Notes under the pieces: generated by a model
What the model saw: only the letters and a program-made list of their open reading frames with translations
The model's database searches: none
Told to the model about the DNA's origin: nothing
Assembly: GCA_022605955.1 (NCBI GenBank)
Contig: JAKCOZ010000003.1
Span: 54,994,179-55,058,178, forward strand
Length of the DNA stretch: 64,000 nucleotides
Reading direction: 5' to 3'
Source: Rallus limicola
Taxonomy: Eukaryota; Chordata; Aves; Gruiformes; Rallidae
Shown here: positions 50,501-64,000 of the stretch, piece by piece
Position numbering within the stretch: the stretch's first letter is position 1
How the letters are laid out: every line of letters begins with the position of its first letter
Position numbers and translations under genes: made by a program

Positions 50501-51602
50501 ATTAGTTAACTGTGCAATTGAAAACTAGCTGATATTTATTTCTGTGATCTCAGGAATGACACTTTACATGTATAAAAAAATGAGTTTATTTCAGGTACTA
50601 TATGTTCATACTTACTTATTCTGCTATAGTAAAAAACAGGAAGGAAAGGTGAATCTGTGTCTATTAAAAATATGAAGAGTAGAACTATTTAAAATTACTT
50701 GAAAAGTATACCTGACAAGAGCATTATGCTATAGGAATTATACCAATACTTGGGAAATACAGTGGCCGGTACAGGCATCCACAATTTCTAAAACAAAAAA
50801 TCTAGCTACTCATTGTACCATTCATTGCCACATAAATACATAAACACTTATGTATTTATAAAAATACAGGTTTTCATAATCCGTATTTCACCAACAGTAG
50901 AAAGCCTCCCATCAGTAAGGATTGGAAATGAAATAGTTCATGATTTTAGCATCTAGCACAAAATAGATTCACTACTGAGGGGAAGATAAATGCTCAATAT
51001 TATGCATGGAAGGCTTAATATATAACAGACCTTGAGAGGAATTAAGAGGCAATGACATCTGCAGAGAAGCAGAAAGGGAGGTGTATGTAGCTTGCTTTGT
51101 CATTCTCTAATACCAGATTTGTTCTTCATAATATTGATACTTACAGCAAAGGGACAAACTTAGAACGTGAGAAAGAGGTTAATACCCTTCCTGAGCCATT
51201 ATTTAAAGTTCATGGCTGGCCTATTTTTAGGCCACCATGTGAGAAGATGTTCGCTGAAAATAGATTCAGATCATGTGTCCTTGCAGAATATAGAACATCA
51301 GGACATTTCATTTCTAAAGCACATAATTGGGACTTGGAGCAGAATCTTCTTTCCTCTTACCTTTTTGCTTGTAGATTCTAACTTGAATTATGCAAGCACA
51401 CATGCTTACATGAATTACCTTAACCTCTAAATATTTGACTAAAACTAATTTGAAAAATAGTTCTAATGGTACACATTAATTAGTTAAACTTTCTCCCTTT
51501 TTTTTTTTTTACATTAAATGTACAAATATAAACACTCGGAAACATACAGCTATGTCCATGTACATCTGTAAATATATGTGGTAGGGGGGCACATCCATGC
51601 AC

Positions 51603-51617
51603 ATATATATATATATA
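51603..51617. repeat. AT dinucleotide microsatellite
   Basis: About seven AT units flanked by CAC-type repeats. A short simple repeat. Confidence 0.7.
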
Positions 51618-51887
51618 CACAGAGGCATATAAAGGCAAAAGCATGTGTCCAAGGTGTATGTGTGAGAAAAAAACTACATAATATTCTGTTGATATCTTTT
51701 CATAGTGCTAAGAAAGGTTCTAAGGGCTTCCTATGATACAGAATCAATGTAGATAAATTTATTCATAACAGTACAGATTAAGATACTTTTTGAAAAATAC
51801 ATTTGAAAATCTTCCCAAATAAATTGCAGGAACATATTTCTTATGGAAATAATCCTCACCCTATATTTAATTCATTAAATGAATATT

Positions 51888-52565
51888 ATAGAATCATACT
51901 CATAGAATGGTTTGTGTTGGAATGGACCTCAAATCCCATCTAGTTCCAACCTCCCTGCCATGGGCAGGGACACCCTCCACTAAACCATATGGCCCAAAGC
52001 CCACTCCAGCCTGGCCTTCAACTCTGCCAGGAAGGGGGCAGCCACAGCTTCTCTGGGCAGCCTGTGCCAGGGCCTCACTGCCCTCATGGGGAAGAATATT
52101 TTACTAATGTCTAATCTAAATCTACCCTCTTTTAAAAGGTAGTTTAAAGAGCCATTACCACTTGTCCTAACACTACATTCCCTGAAAACAGAGTTCCCTG
52201 GAGCCTTCTCCAGGCTAAACAGCCCCACCTTGCTCAGCCTGTTTTCATAAGTGAGGTACTCCAGTGCTTTCATCATATTCATGGCCCTCCTTCAGACTCA
52301 CTCCAACAGCTAAATGTCTTGGTTGTGCTGGGGACCCCAGAGCTGGATACAGTGCTCCAGGTGGTGTGTCATAAGAGTCTAGAGGAGCAGGATCACCTCC
52401 TTTTACATGCTGGTCATGCTGGTTTTGATGCATCTCAGGATACAATTGGCTTTCTGGGCTGCAAGCACTCATGTCCAACTTTTCATCAGTCTCCCCCAAG
52501 TCCTTCTCCTCAAGTCTGCTCTCAATCCTATCTCCTCCCAGGCTGTAGTTGTGTGCAGTGTAATT
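51888..52565 (-). mobile_element. CR1 LINE 3' fragment, minus strand, about 680 bp
   Basis: Read on the minus strand, the left end is the CR1 tail (+ strand ATAGAATCATACTCATAGAA). It continues through the block giving FRLDISKIFFPMRAVRPWHR and LPREAVAAPF to the ORF2 C-terminal part with LTYENRLSKVGLFSLEK. Frames are interrupted. The copy breaks off near 52565. The different tail and coding text suggest another CR1 subfamily from that at 20.5 kb. Confidence 0.9.
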
Positions 52566-54298
52566 ACAATTAAGTGCTGTTAGTCATTAAATAAATTTAA
52601 AACTTTGGGCAAGCAGGTGAACCAGAATTATTTTGAAAAAGAATATTTAACTGATGCAAAGAAGGTGGCCCTGCCTTTGCACCAGCACCCTGTGGCAGTC
52701 GAGTCTCACAGAGATACTAATGCCAAGTGCCCCATTGTCATCAGGCCCCATCCATCCTGAAAAGAAAGTACAAACACAAATATTTAAAGTCTTGGTGATT
52801 TCATGCAGGGAGAAAGCACAGCGTAATTTCTAAATGTAGATGACAGAAGACTACAGGTATCTCCCTTGGTTTATAGTTTATTATTTACATAGCAACTTCC
52901 TCTCCCTAGAACAAAAAATTTCAGGAGGAAAGTCCCATAGGTCCATGATCTCTCAAGTCTTGGCCATAATTTATCTCCTAGTTGTAATGTGACTCTTTTT
53001 TTTTATTACTCTGATACCATGCCATTAAGTGTGTTGGCCTACTGGATGTTTAAAAAGTCTGATGCATTACTTCTATGCCAGCTGTTACCACTAATCCACA
53101 TTGACTAGTCTAGTCCTGCCAGTTTGGCTTCTCTTTCCTCCACATGATCTGCAATCAAGGCTGTTCTTGCTGTCATTATGCCTACTTACACTACGCAGAA
53201 TTTCTCCCACTCTTTACACCTCCCATGCCATTCATGGATCTCTTTCCCCTGCAGCTACCAATATTAGCCAAACTGGCACTCTGAAGCAAATTCTGTCTTC
53301 AGGGCTATCTGGCTGTCACTCTATTAAGTTATTCCCAGAGACATCATTTTTACCATCTGATGATACTCTTTTCTGGAGCCAGCTCTCTCTGACTCAGTCT
53401 TAAAAATGAGCATCATCCTCACTTTTCTCTGTAAAACTGGGCTCTAGAATCAGCACGTTCAGTATTTTTCTGTTTCTGTATACTTGCACTCTGGTGCAGT
53501 GGGCTGAATGCAGGTCATGAATGAGCTCCTTACACTGATGCCTCAAGGTGCTACTCACTACATAACATCACTGAGCCATTGCACCTGATCCCACTTCATC
53601 ACCCTTTCAGTAGTTTCCTTTAGAAGGCAAATTCAAACGGTCTCATAATTAGCTTGTCCCAGTTCACACAGCAAAGCAGTGACGAAGGCTGATTCAGAAT
53701 TAGAAAGGGATTGTGCATCCTCCTTATCTTTCTTTTTATATCTGTTATATATAGATGCGTACATCTGTAGCTGGTATTGTAAATATTCTGGCACATACAC
53801 AGATATTCAATGTTCTGCCACACATTTCTCTAAGAAATCTAAATAAATCTTCTCATTGGTTAAAAATGCTTTTTTCACCATTTTAAAATGTAGATTATAC
53901 ATAATGTAGCAATATTTAGATTTTTTTGGTGTTAGATAGCTCCAGGTGTTTGCTGTTTCTCCTGTATTGTAGCATAGAGTAGGCCTTCACAGAACAGTTA
54001 CAAATCAAGTTAGATGCAAACAGAAATGTCCCTAAAATCTCTAAACATAATTTCAATATAGATACTTCAAGCTTAACTAACTGGGATTTATCCAGTATAA
54101 TCAGTAAGATTAAATTTAAATGACTTAATAATTTTATAGAGTGAGGCTTTGAACCAATGGGCTTTTAATTCATAATAAGAAGTAAGTGTTAACATAGCAA
54201 TTAACAAGATAACAGTATTTCTGATCCAGAGCTCTTGGAGAGCTTTAAAATAACTCAGTGAACAAATCCACACTGATTTTTAAATAACTGTTTTCCTG

Positions 54299-54313
54299 GT
54301 TGTTGTTGTTGTT
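54299..54313. repeat. GTT trinucleotide microsatellite
   Basis: Five GTT units in a row. Confidence 0.7.
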
Positions 54314-57300
54314 ACTGTGTCAGCTAAGCTGTGCACACAGGGTGTAGATAAAGCACATTCCTTGCTGATTCAGTTGTTTTGGCTGTTTGGGTTGCAGTAC
54401 ACAGGGGACTGGGAACAGGAGAGGGCAGACAGAGAAATGGCAGAAGAAATTTCTTGGCTGTTGCAGAGCTCACAATAAACTCTCCATGGAAGCATTCCTA
54501 GCTTCAATCAAAAATCAGAAATAAGTCAACAAAGAAATTTATATCCAAGCCATAGCTTTCTGTTTCTCCTAAGGCATGTTGTTTTTTCCTGCCACCTTGG
54601 TCTTTGCTTCAGTACTTCTTTTAGCCTCCAGTCAGCCCCCCTGGTATCCTCAAACACAGGTTGTTTTTTTTCCTCCCTGCTTTCATCCACAACTTACTGT
54701 CTTCATGGGCTTGCCTTTCTTCAGTGAGAGAAACTGTATTGTCCACGTATCACATGGTGTTCTGCATTCTGACTGACATATTTTACACAACAAAGCAACC
54801 AATATATTTTACTGCATAAGGCACACAAATGTAAGAGTAGCTCAGGCTGCCTTTGTGAAACTCCATGGTGTCTTCCCTTTTTCTTTCTTTCATGCTTAAC
54901 TGCTCTTCCTTGCAATCAGATGAATCATGCACTGTCCTGACAACAGCAGCACTATTGCAGCTCTATGAATATAAGCACTCTTCATTCAGTGAAGACATAA
55001 GTAGCATTTGAGTGCTTTTTTTTTTTGTATGTGAAAGATATAGTAGGAAAAAAATAGAACCTGCCACACGGATCACATACAAGGTCACCCACAGATTGAT
55101 TTGTGTTAGCAAGTGGTATCACTGGAGTTTCAGTAGAAATGCACAGAAATCATCAGATTACCAGATAGAGAGGGTGACTGGACACTCCAAAGGCAGTGGG
55201 AAAGCAGTGATAGTAACCTGTGAGCAAACAGTTTAGAAAAAGTTTGTAATTGTTAGCAAAACCAACTTTGTCCTGTTCTTTAATCTCTGTTTGAGAAACC
55301 TGTTCTTCATTCATGTGTACAACAAACATGACTAATTCACATCACTCTTCTGCTAACACAGGTTTTTCATATGGGTACTAATAGGACCTGCATACAAGTA
55401 GGATTTTGTAAACCTTACATCTCTTAAGATTCACCTGTCTGCCACAATTTGACAATACACATTTAAATCTGTCTTCTCTTTGACATAGCAGGACAACTGC
55501 AATATTTAGAATGCCTTACTAAACCAAACACCTCTCACACACACAAATGGAAATACAGATATTTGGTTACTCGGGGTCAAAAAACTGGAATAGTAATTGT
55601 TAAATACATTTTCAAATGTCAGTTTATATATTCAGGTAATAGAAGGGAACAGTCTCTACAGCAACTGCTGTATCATACCTCACTAATTCCATACTGCCTT
55701 CTGTAACAAACTGTGGGTTGTTTTTTTTTTTGCTAAGACCGTTAAGGAAATTCATTCATTAGTACAGTTCAGAAGGGAAAACCTATCTAAATCAGAAATT
55801 GGTCAACTGGCCCAAAATTTAAGTACTTATCTGGATTATCAGGACTTGTCTGGCTTTTGAAATTAAATTGACTATCTCACAATTACGGACTGCCTTAAAG
55901 CATTACCTGTATTGCTGTTCTCATTTTGATGCTTCTCATCCTTTCCCCAGCTGGAAACTGAGCTTAAGAGGCATAGAACATTTCAGAACATTGAAGAAGA
56001 TGAAAGCTAAATTCCCTTTTAAATAGCTCATTTAAGGAATAGATGGACAGTTTGGTGAATGAAAGGGTGGATAGTGTCTTTTTTCCTTCTTTCCTTTTTT
56101 CTTTCACTCTTTTTTAATCTTCTCAATATAATGGAAGATCTAGGGAAGCGAAGCATGAGTTGCATAGAACTGCTGTCCCTTAAGCTCCATTAAATCAATT
56201 AACAAGCTGGGAAAAAGATGGATATCTTTCATCAGACTGTCTTTATTGGAGGTTTGGTTGAACCATATATCCTCACAAGGATTATCCTGACTGCATTTGA
56301 ATTTAATGTAGTCATAATTCTGAAGCATAAAAAATGTATATAAGGAGCTGAATAGAAAATTTTAATCAAGCAGGGAATGATAGAAAAGTATGTAGAAGGC
56401 CAACATTTAATCAGCGAAGCCAAGAAAACATAATTGGTCAAATCTATATCCTTTTTGTTTGCAAAGGCATAAGAAAGATTGCTTTCTTTTAGGAGACAGC
56501 AATATTAGCCACCATATGCTGTCTTTAAGACTGACTTGTCTTAAACTGAGTTGAACAAAATAAGGTAGAAAAAAAGCAACCTGCTTCAACTCTGTCCTGG
56601 TAGATTCCAAGCAAGGGATTTAATTCATCATTTGCATGGAAAGCATATTTAATCTTCCCTTTGCATTCCTAAGTTCCTCTCACAGCTGGATGGAAATCTT
56701 TCTGCATACAGGCAATGTGCATGCATGTAAGCTGGAGGTCTTGCAGACCTTTATTTACATTGAAAATGTAAATACCCAGGCTGGCCACTGTTTTTCAAGG
56801 CCACTGAGATCATATTGACTGTCTTGATCCTAGAGCTCAGAGTTTTTTTCAGGTTTTGTGCATTGTCTGTAGGTCAAACATTTGGGTTACTTCGGATCAG
56901 AGCGTTCTTAGACTTTAAAATACATAGCCAAAGGGGGTAGACAGTGAGGCTTTCTAAAACACAATCGTGCAATATCTGACTATGTTAACTGAATGGCAAA
57001 ATATCAGAGTTCTGAAGAAAAATGAACTGGGTTTCTCAGTGCAGCTCTAGACACAGTGATGGTATCCCAGCATTACCCTATCTGTATATAAAATTTAAGC
57101 AGAGTCTCTGTGTTAAAATTGATCAGTGTAATTGAAAAATGAAAAATGATGGAAATCCCATTCAAAGTACATAGTCTTTATTTATATGAAAGACGTCTGG
57201 AGCAAAATTTATTTGTAAGTCATAGCATCTCTGCAGCTGATGAAACAGAATGCTTCAAAGCGAGTAATTTCAGGTGCACCAGCAATGAAGAATATTGTAT

Positions 57301-59483
57301 CCTGTTGCCACATGTAGATTTTTTGGCATTAAAGAAGTTGTGAGCTAATGATGTAGTCATTCCCTCAGTGGGTACTAATCCTAGTCCTCCTGATTGCCCA
57401 CTGTCATAAAACCTGTGAGACCTTAGTATCAGTGAGATGGCACCTTTCTGCCAAAGTTGTCTATAATTGACCAATGCATTAAAAATTTACAGGAAATCAT
57501 GAACACATACAGAATATGACTCCTTAAAACCCAGTTTTAAGTATATTTAACCTGCTCAAAAAGCCCCAAATCCATAAATACCATTCTTTTTCCTATAGTT
57601 CTCTCTTAATCATTTGCTTGGTAAATTTTCTACTGTGAGTTCTTTCTAAGAGAAAAAATAGGTTTCTCAATAAAGTGATTTGTTCCTTTCAGTGGCCAGA
57701 AAATTAAGACTGATTTAATTTCTCATCCTGTAAAAGCAGAGTGTAAAGCAGGACACTCAGGAAAAAAAAGTGCATTCTTCAAGTTGTGAACTAAATCTTT
57801 TCAAGAGTATGTAGAAGTGACCTAAGCTATTTTCTACTGTAGTCATAAACAGACTTTGGTGGCCCACACATAAGAAGGACATAGTTTGTAAATGGAAATA
57901 GTAGCTTTAATTAGCTCAGTGGAATTGGTGGGAAAAGCAAAAAGTCTTTCAGGCATACAGTGTTTCAACAACTTTGCTTTTTTTCCAGCAGCAGCTTTTT
58001 CCAGTCACTAAACTAAAACCAGGTTTGCTTTTAGTCCTAACTAAAAGCACTGCTGCTATCTAAAAATCTTCTCCAAAAAGTTCTAAAAACTTATGGAGAT
58101 GGCACTGAAGATTGTGGCCACCATCGTGGCCAACAGCTAGAGAGCCTTGTGGCTGCCTCTGTAAATGGGAGATCTTGAGATCCATTGGAGCAGTTGTCCA
58201 GAAATATCGAACCTACACAAAATTATATATCTGATGCTTTAAAATCAATTTGAAAAAACAGCCATGAAGAAATAGCCAGGAAGACCAACATGAATAATAA
58301 AACCAGTACACTATACAGCATCAGGAGCCAGTGTAATTACCTAACCAATCCCTTACATAAAGCAGACCATTGCACCTTCAACTTCGTTGTTGTGTAAGAG
58401 ACCCATACTTGAACTAGAACTTGCTCTGGAAAGTCTGAATCACCCTTGCCTTTTAACCACTTCAGTGATCTAATAGATTCCTACTTTCCTCAGGCTTCAC
58501 TTGGTATTTTCTTCATGCAGGGGTGAGGCAAAATCGTTATTTCATTTAATTAAGGTATCATATTCAGCAGCATAATCTGTTTCCAGTCTGGCTTCAAAGA
58601 ATTAACTCAAATAAAGTGAAAGATTTTTCTCTAAAAAAAGTCAACTTTTAATTTGGGAGTTTGTTCTTTTGTTACCTTTATTTTAAAACACAGAACTATT
58701 TCTCCTAGTACTTTCTGAGTTACATAAAAACGTTCATAATCTTTACTGTTTCTTTCTCCCCAAGATGATATTTAAAGTAATACACAAGAATGTGAAATTG
58801 CAGCACTGCCTGTGATTAAGACTCAGGGAAATGTATTTTACTTGCTCTGAATGATCTCATATTTAAATAAAAGAACACTTTAAAGAAAAACAAAGCACTT
58901 AAAAATGACACATTTCTTTCTCCCTCAGTAATTTTCCACCTTCTAATGTTTTAAATAAAGAAAAACTAAAAATAAAGAAAACAGAAAACTAATCAACAAC
59001 CTGAATGCATTACTGGGATATAACGGCTGAAATTACCACAGCAGGGTGGTTTTGTTGGCTATGTTGGTGCCGTTATTAGGCAACTTGGCCTAAGCAGGTA
59101 ATGTGTGTCTGTACAAGGGGATATGCAGATAAAAACCACATGTCGAGAGAGAAGGGTTGGCAGGAGATGGAGTCATGACATTCCAAAAGTGAAAATCCTG
59201 CGACAATAGTGTGTTTAGTTGGGATTCCCAGCATGAGATTAATTCCCTACTGGATGGGTTTAGACTGCCAGTGTGCAGAGGACTCATGCAGGTCTGAATT
59301 CTCCTCTCTCTCTATACCATGCTCTACAATGATGCTGATAAGATATATCACTTCTCTTCAATTTCTCTTTTGTTTACTTCATCTACCCAAATTCTCAGCT
59401 TTCACTCAAGATGCCTTTTCTCCAGGTTTTGTGCTCCTGTGCTGTCACTTCTTCAGGACTTTGAGTTTATCTGTTTTTAAGTC

Positions 59484-59610
59484 AATCTTCCTCCCTTCTT
59501 TTTGCCCTTTCTTCTAGGTCTTTGTGTTCCTTCTTTCTGTTTTCCTCCCATTCTTTCTCTTAATACTACTCCACCTAGGTCCTTTTTACTCTTTCTTTCT
59601 CATCATGACT
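59484..59610 (+). repeat. Pyrimidine-rich tract
   Basis: A stretch dominated by C and T (for example CTTCCTCCCTTCTTTTTGCC and CTTCTTTCTGTTTTCCTCCC), broken by a few purines. It sits in a wider T/C-rich region from about 59290. It explains the hydrophobic-looking open frames on the + strand at 59209-59877, which I do not regard as genes. It lies about 3 kb upstream of exon 6, too far to be its acceptor tract. Confidence 0.65.
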
Positions 59611-62600
59611 GAAGTTGAACTTTCCACTGTCACAGCCTTTTCTGTGTTTCCCCACCAGCTTCTCTATAATTTCCAGTCAATTTTTGCTTTCTTTAGTAAT
59701 TTCCTTTCTCTGCCTCCTGGGGATGCAAGACAAGCTATTTACTTTCAGAAACAGAAAACAAGCAGCAAGTCTACTGAAAAGTCCCTGAGCAAGGCAAGAC
59801 AAGTAATAGTTATTGCCAGCTTTCCAGCTTCAGCTGAGACTGCAGTAAGGCAGTCTGGTACAGAGCTGGGTATGTAGTCTGGGACTCCTTGTATGATGCC
59901 ACCATGCTGCGAGAGGTGGGACCAGAGAACAACTCTCCCTTGGGAAGGAGGTTGTGGCTGAGAAATGGAGTATTTAGACAAGAAGGGAAAAAAAGCCTTT
60001 TCTCATCTTTTAGAAAGACAGTCAGCTGAAATCTCTTTTTCATATTTGTTTTCTAATTTAGACTTGATGGGGAAGCCTGGGATTACTCCTCTTGACTTAA
60101 TTCAGAATTCACTGAAATTGAAAGCCAAAGACACCTATCTGTTAGTTCATACCTTGCAGTGCTGTTGCTTGAGATTTTTTGATGTGTTTTTACAAGCAGG
60201 AGTACTTTGTGAGGTGTGTTTGGTTTGTTTTAAGCTCTTATTCCAAAATCATGTGTGTGGATAGTATTGTCCCAAAGTGTTGCACCAGGAGCATCCATGT
60301 CTTTGCTCATACTAGGTGGAAGTCATAGCTAGACTGCTCTTGTTTTCCATAACTAGGAGCTTCCCAGTCATTACAAATTCTAGTGCTCTTTTCCTTACAC
60401 CTCCTCTATTTCCATTCCTGCCATGTATTCCTGCACATTTCATGCAATCTTGGTCCCAGGACTTGGTCCCCTCATGTCTCAATCAAGCTCATTCATTTGC
60501 ACTTAGCCGTAGAGTCCATACGTGATGCAGTGTTTCAGGCATGCCAAACCACTCATAAGAAGGGGAAATTTTGTCAGAAAGTGTAGGGGAGAGTGAGGCA
60601 GTACAGTGAAAAGTGATAGAAGAGGAGCGTTCTATTTCCATCACTTATAAATAATTCTCAGATAAAATGTTCTTGGTGGAATCATATCCCCACTGAATTA
60701 AATTGGAGTTTAGTGTTTGACTTCAAAGATGTAACATCTTACTCTTATTTAACTCTATCTTTAACCTAATAATTCTAGAACTAAATCTGAATTGAATTCT
60801 AATTATATAAAATTGTATATTTTTATATCTCATTGGTTCATTCCAAAGGAAAAAACGGAGGGGAAGAAAAAGGCTTATGTTGTATTTATCTAAGTGCATA
60901 GATGTGATGTTATTGAGACCAGGGTTAAAGTGAATCACTGTACCTGTTAAGAATCAATGTTCATTTCTGCTTAGAGACACTTCTGTTTCCACTTTGCCAT
61001 TATATAATGACACTTTCTTGCAGGATTGGAAGAAGATAACATAATCTGTCCTAGGAGTAGCACTAGGAAGTAATTTTGCTCTGTTTTTCTTACTCTTAAT
61101 GGAAAATAAGGCATTGCTGGAGATGACAGCTTTCTGCTTTCCAGGTGCCTGGTGAGACATTTTGTATCACAATATTCTTCCAGGTTCCACCGGATGTATT
61201 TTGAAAGGATGTAATTTCTCTGAGAAAGGCAGTTGTTTCTTTGATTTTATATCATGTTCATGCTTCTTAATTGCCTCAGTAGTCAATGGCTTCTCTTCAA
61301 AGGGAGATTCCCACCTCCTTCCCAGATGCAAGGAGACTGATTTGAAGAACCCGTTATGGTTTTGTAGAATTTTCTGAACTTCCCCATCATGTCTGCAAGC
61401 AGGATATCACATGGTGGGAGTGGGAGGAGAAGAAAGGAATTTCTTTGAACTGTGGGCAAGTGTATCTGAGCTGGCTGCCGAGAGAGCAAGCCGCAGAAGA
61501 TGTATCAGATACATAAGCATGAGACAGCAGGTGCATAGGAAGTTGAAAAAGCAACTTTGAGCAGGAGTGCAATGGGCCTCAGTCAAGGGGGTGAGAGCAC
61601 TGGTAGGTGCGATGTCTTCTTTCTATTAATCACAAAGCCTTGGCTTAGTGTAAGAGATGCTAGGGATACTCCACTGACAATGTAATCACGTTTAGTATTG
61701 CAAAGCAGTTACGTTATATTTTTCTTTTATTTGCTTTGTGTGCATTTATATGTGCTCCTATTGTCATATTTGGGTTGCTGTCTCAGTAGATGCTGCCTGC
61801 CTGAGCCCTGCTCCATGTGTAATGCTCATTAGTCATAGCCCTTCAATACACTGCTAAATCTGTATGACACTGACCATGTTCATTTTCCCAAGACAAAACA
61901 AAGTCTGCAAGAATGAGCTTGGAAGTCTTTCCGAAGTTGTTCCTTTTTTATTTATTTATTTTAAAAATGTAAAGCAAGTAGGATATTGGTACTAATATCA
62001 AAGATATGCTCACAGTTGGCTCTGTAAATGTGCATATTCTCAGTGGGAGACATCCTTAAGGCCTGAAGCGGTCTTAGGAAAATATCAGTGCTTTCTGTGT
62101 GTAAGAGTCTACCATATATGCATTCTTTGAAGGGTAAGAATGTATGCCTCTACATTTATAAAATGAATTAAATTCTGGGAAGGAAATTTTCCTGTTGATT
62201 TCAGCTAGCCAGCCTGCAGCTAACTGAAATGTACATTTACATTACCTCTGGAGCTGTTCTGATCAGAAGGACGTTGCTGGTGTAATATTTGAAGACACGG
62301 GACTTGCATAACTTTATCACTTAATACACTTATTGCATCAGCTAATCTTGTTGTCAGGCAGTGTAATTCCTATTTAGTTTTTTATCTTTCTGTCATACTT
62401 TTCCCCTTAAAATTCAAGGGAAATAATAAATAACATGACAAATTGCCTGAAGAAGACAACCTTTCCCCTCAGAAACACAAATCAGATTGCACTGCTGTTT
62501 CAATCACTTCAATAAGAAACACATGAAAATATAATGAAAAGATTTAAAAATTACATGTAGCAAGAAAGAAAAAATCCAGTATCAGCGTAAAGATTTTCTC

Positions 62601-62654
62601 TTTGAAGAAACTAGAAAGTCTTTTTTTTTTCAGTGCCCATCATATTTTATATAT

Positions 62655-62691
62655 TTGCTGACCAATATTATTATGTTTCCTTCCCATTTAG
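62655..62691 (+). promoter_or_regulatory. HCN1: Splice acceptor of HCN1 exon 6 with branch site
   Basis: TGCTGAC at 62656-62662 is a very good branch-site match, its branch A 30 bases before the AG. A tract ending TTTCCTTCCCATTTAG leads into the GAG codon of exon 6. Confidence 0.93.

Positions 62692-64000
<1,309 letters not shown>

Noticed and set aside
59209..59877. Two overlapping hydrophobic open frames on the + strand
   Set aside because: They follow from a pyrimidine-rich low-complexity stretch. The apparent membrane segments are compositional.

Overview
The window is vertebrate nuclear DNA from a bird. It is AT-rich and intron-dominated, has no bacterial-style gene packing, and carries five CR1 (chicken repeat 1) LINE fragments plus two solo endogenous-retrovirus LTRs of types I recognise as common in birds. 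The LTR types fit a non-galliform bird, perhaps one of the Neoaves, but that placement is weak and rests on memory.

The only protein-coding gene I can support is HCN1, the hyperpolarization-activated cyclic-nucleotide-gated channel 1, on the + strand. Three consecutive internal exons are present, with correct splice sites and an open joined frame: 16270-16488 (219 bp; pore helix, selectivity filter, S6), 43183-43329 (147 bp; first part of the C-linker) and 62692-62932 (241 bp; end of C-linker and first part of the cyclic-nucleotide-binding domain). By family exon sizes these are exons 4, 5 and 6. The N-terminus with S1-S5, the rest of the binding domain and the C-terminal tail lie outside the window on either side.

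Layout: 1-16269 is the 3' part of intron 3, with a CR1 tail near 2 kb and a 1.6 kb internally deleted CR1 at 9.8-11.4 kb. 16489-43182 is intron 4 (26.7 kb), holding a solo LTR at 17.1-17.7 kb, CR1 fragments at 20.5-21.1 and 23.6 kb, an unexplained CpG-containing block at 31.1-31.7 kb ending in a strong G-quadruplex motif, and a second solo LTR at 35.9-36.8 kb. 43330-62691 is intron 5 (19.4 kb), with one CR1 fragment at 51.9-52.6 kb and purine- or pyrimidine-rich and G/T-rich tracts. 62933-64000 is the start of intron 6.

I found no RNA gene, CRISPR array, second gene or intact mobile element, and no convincing undescribed system. The most useful leads are an arginine just after the CIGYG filter, the CpG/G-quadruplex block in intron 4, and two same-strand LTRs that might supply regulatory sequence to HCN1.
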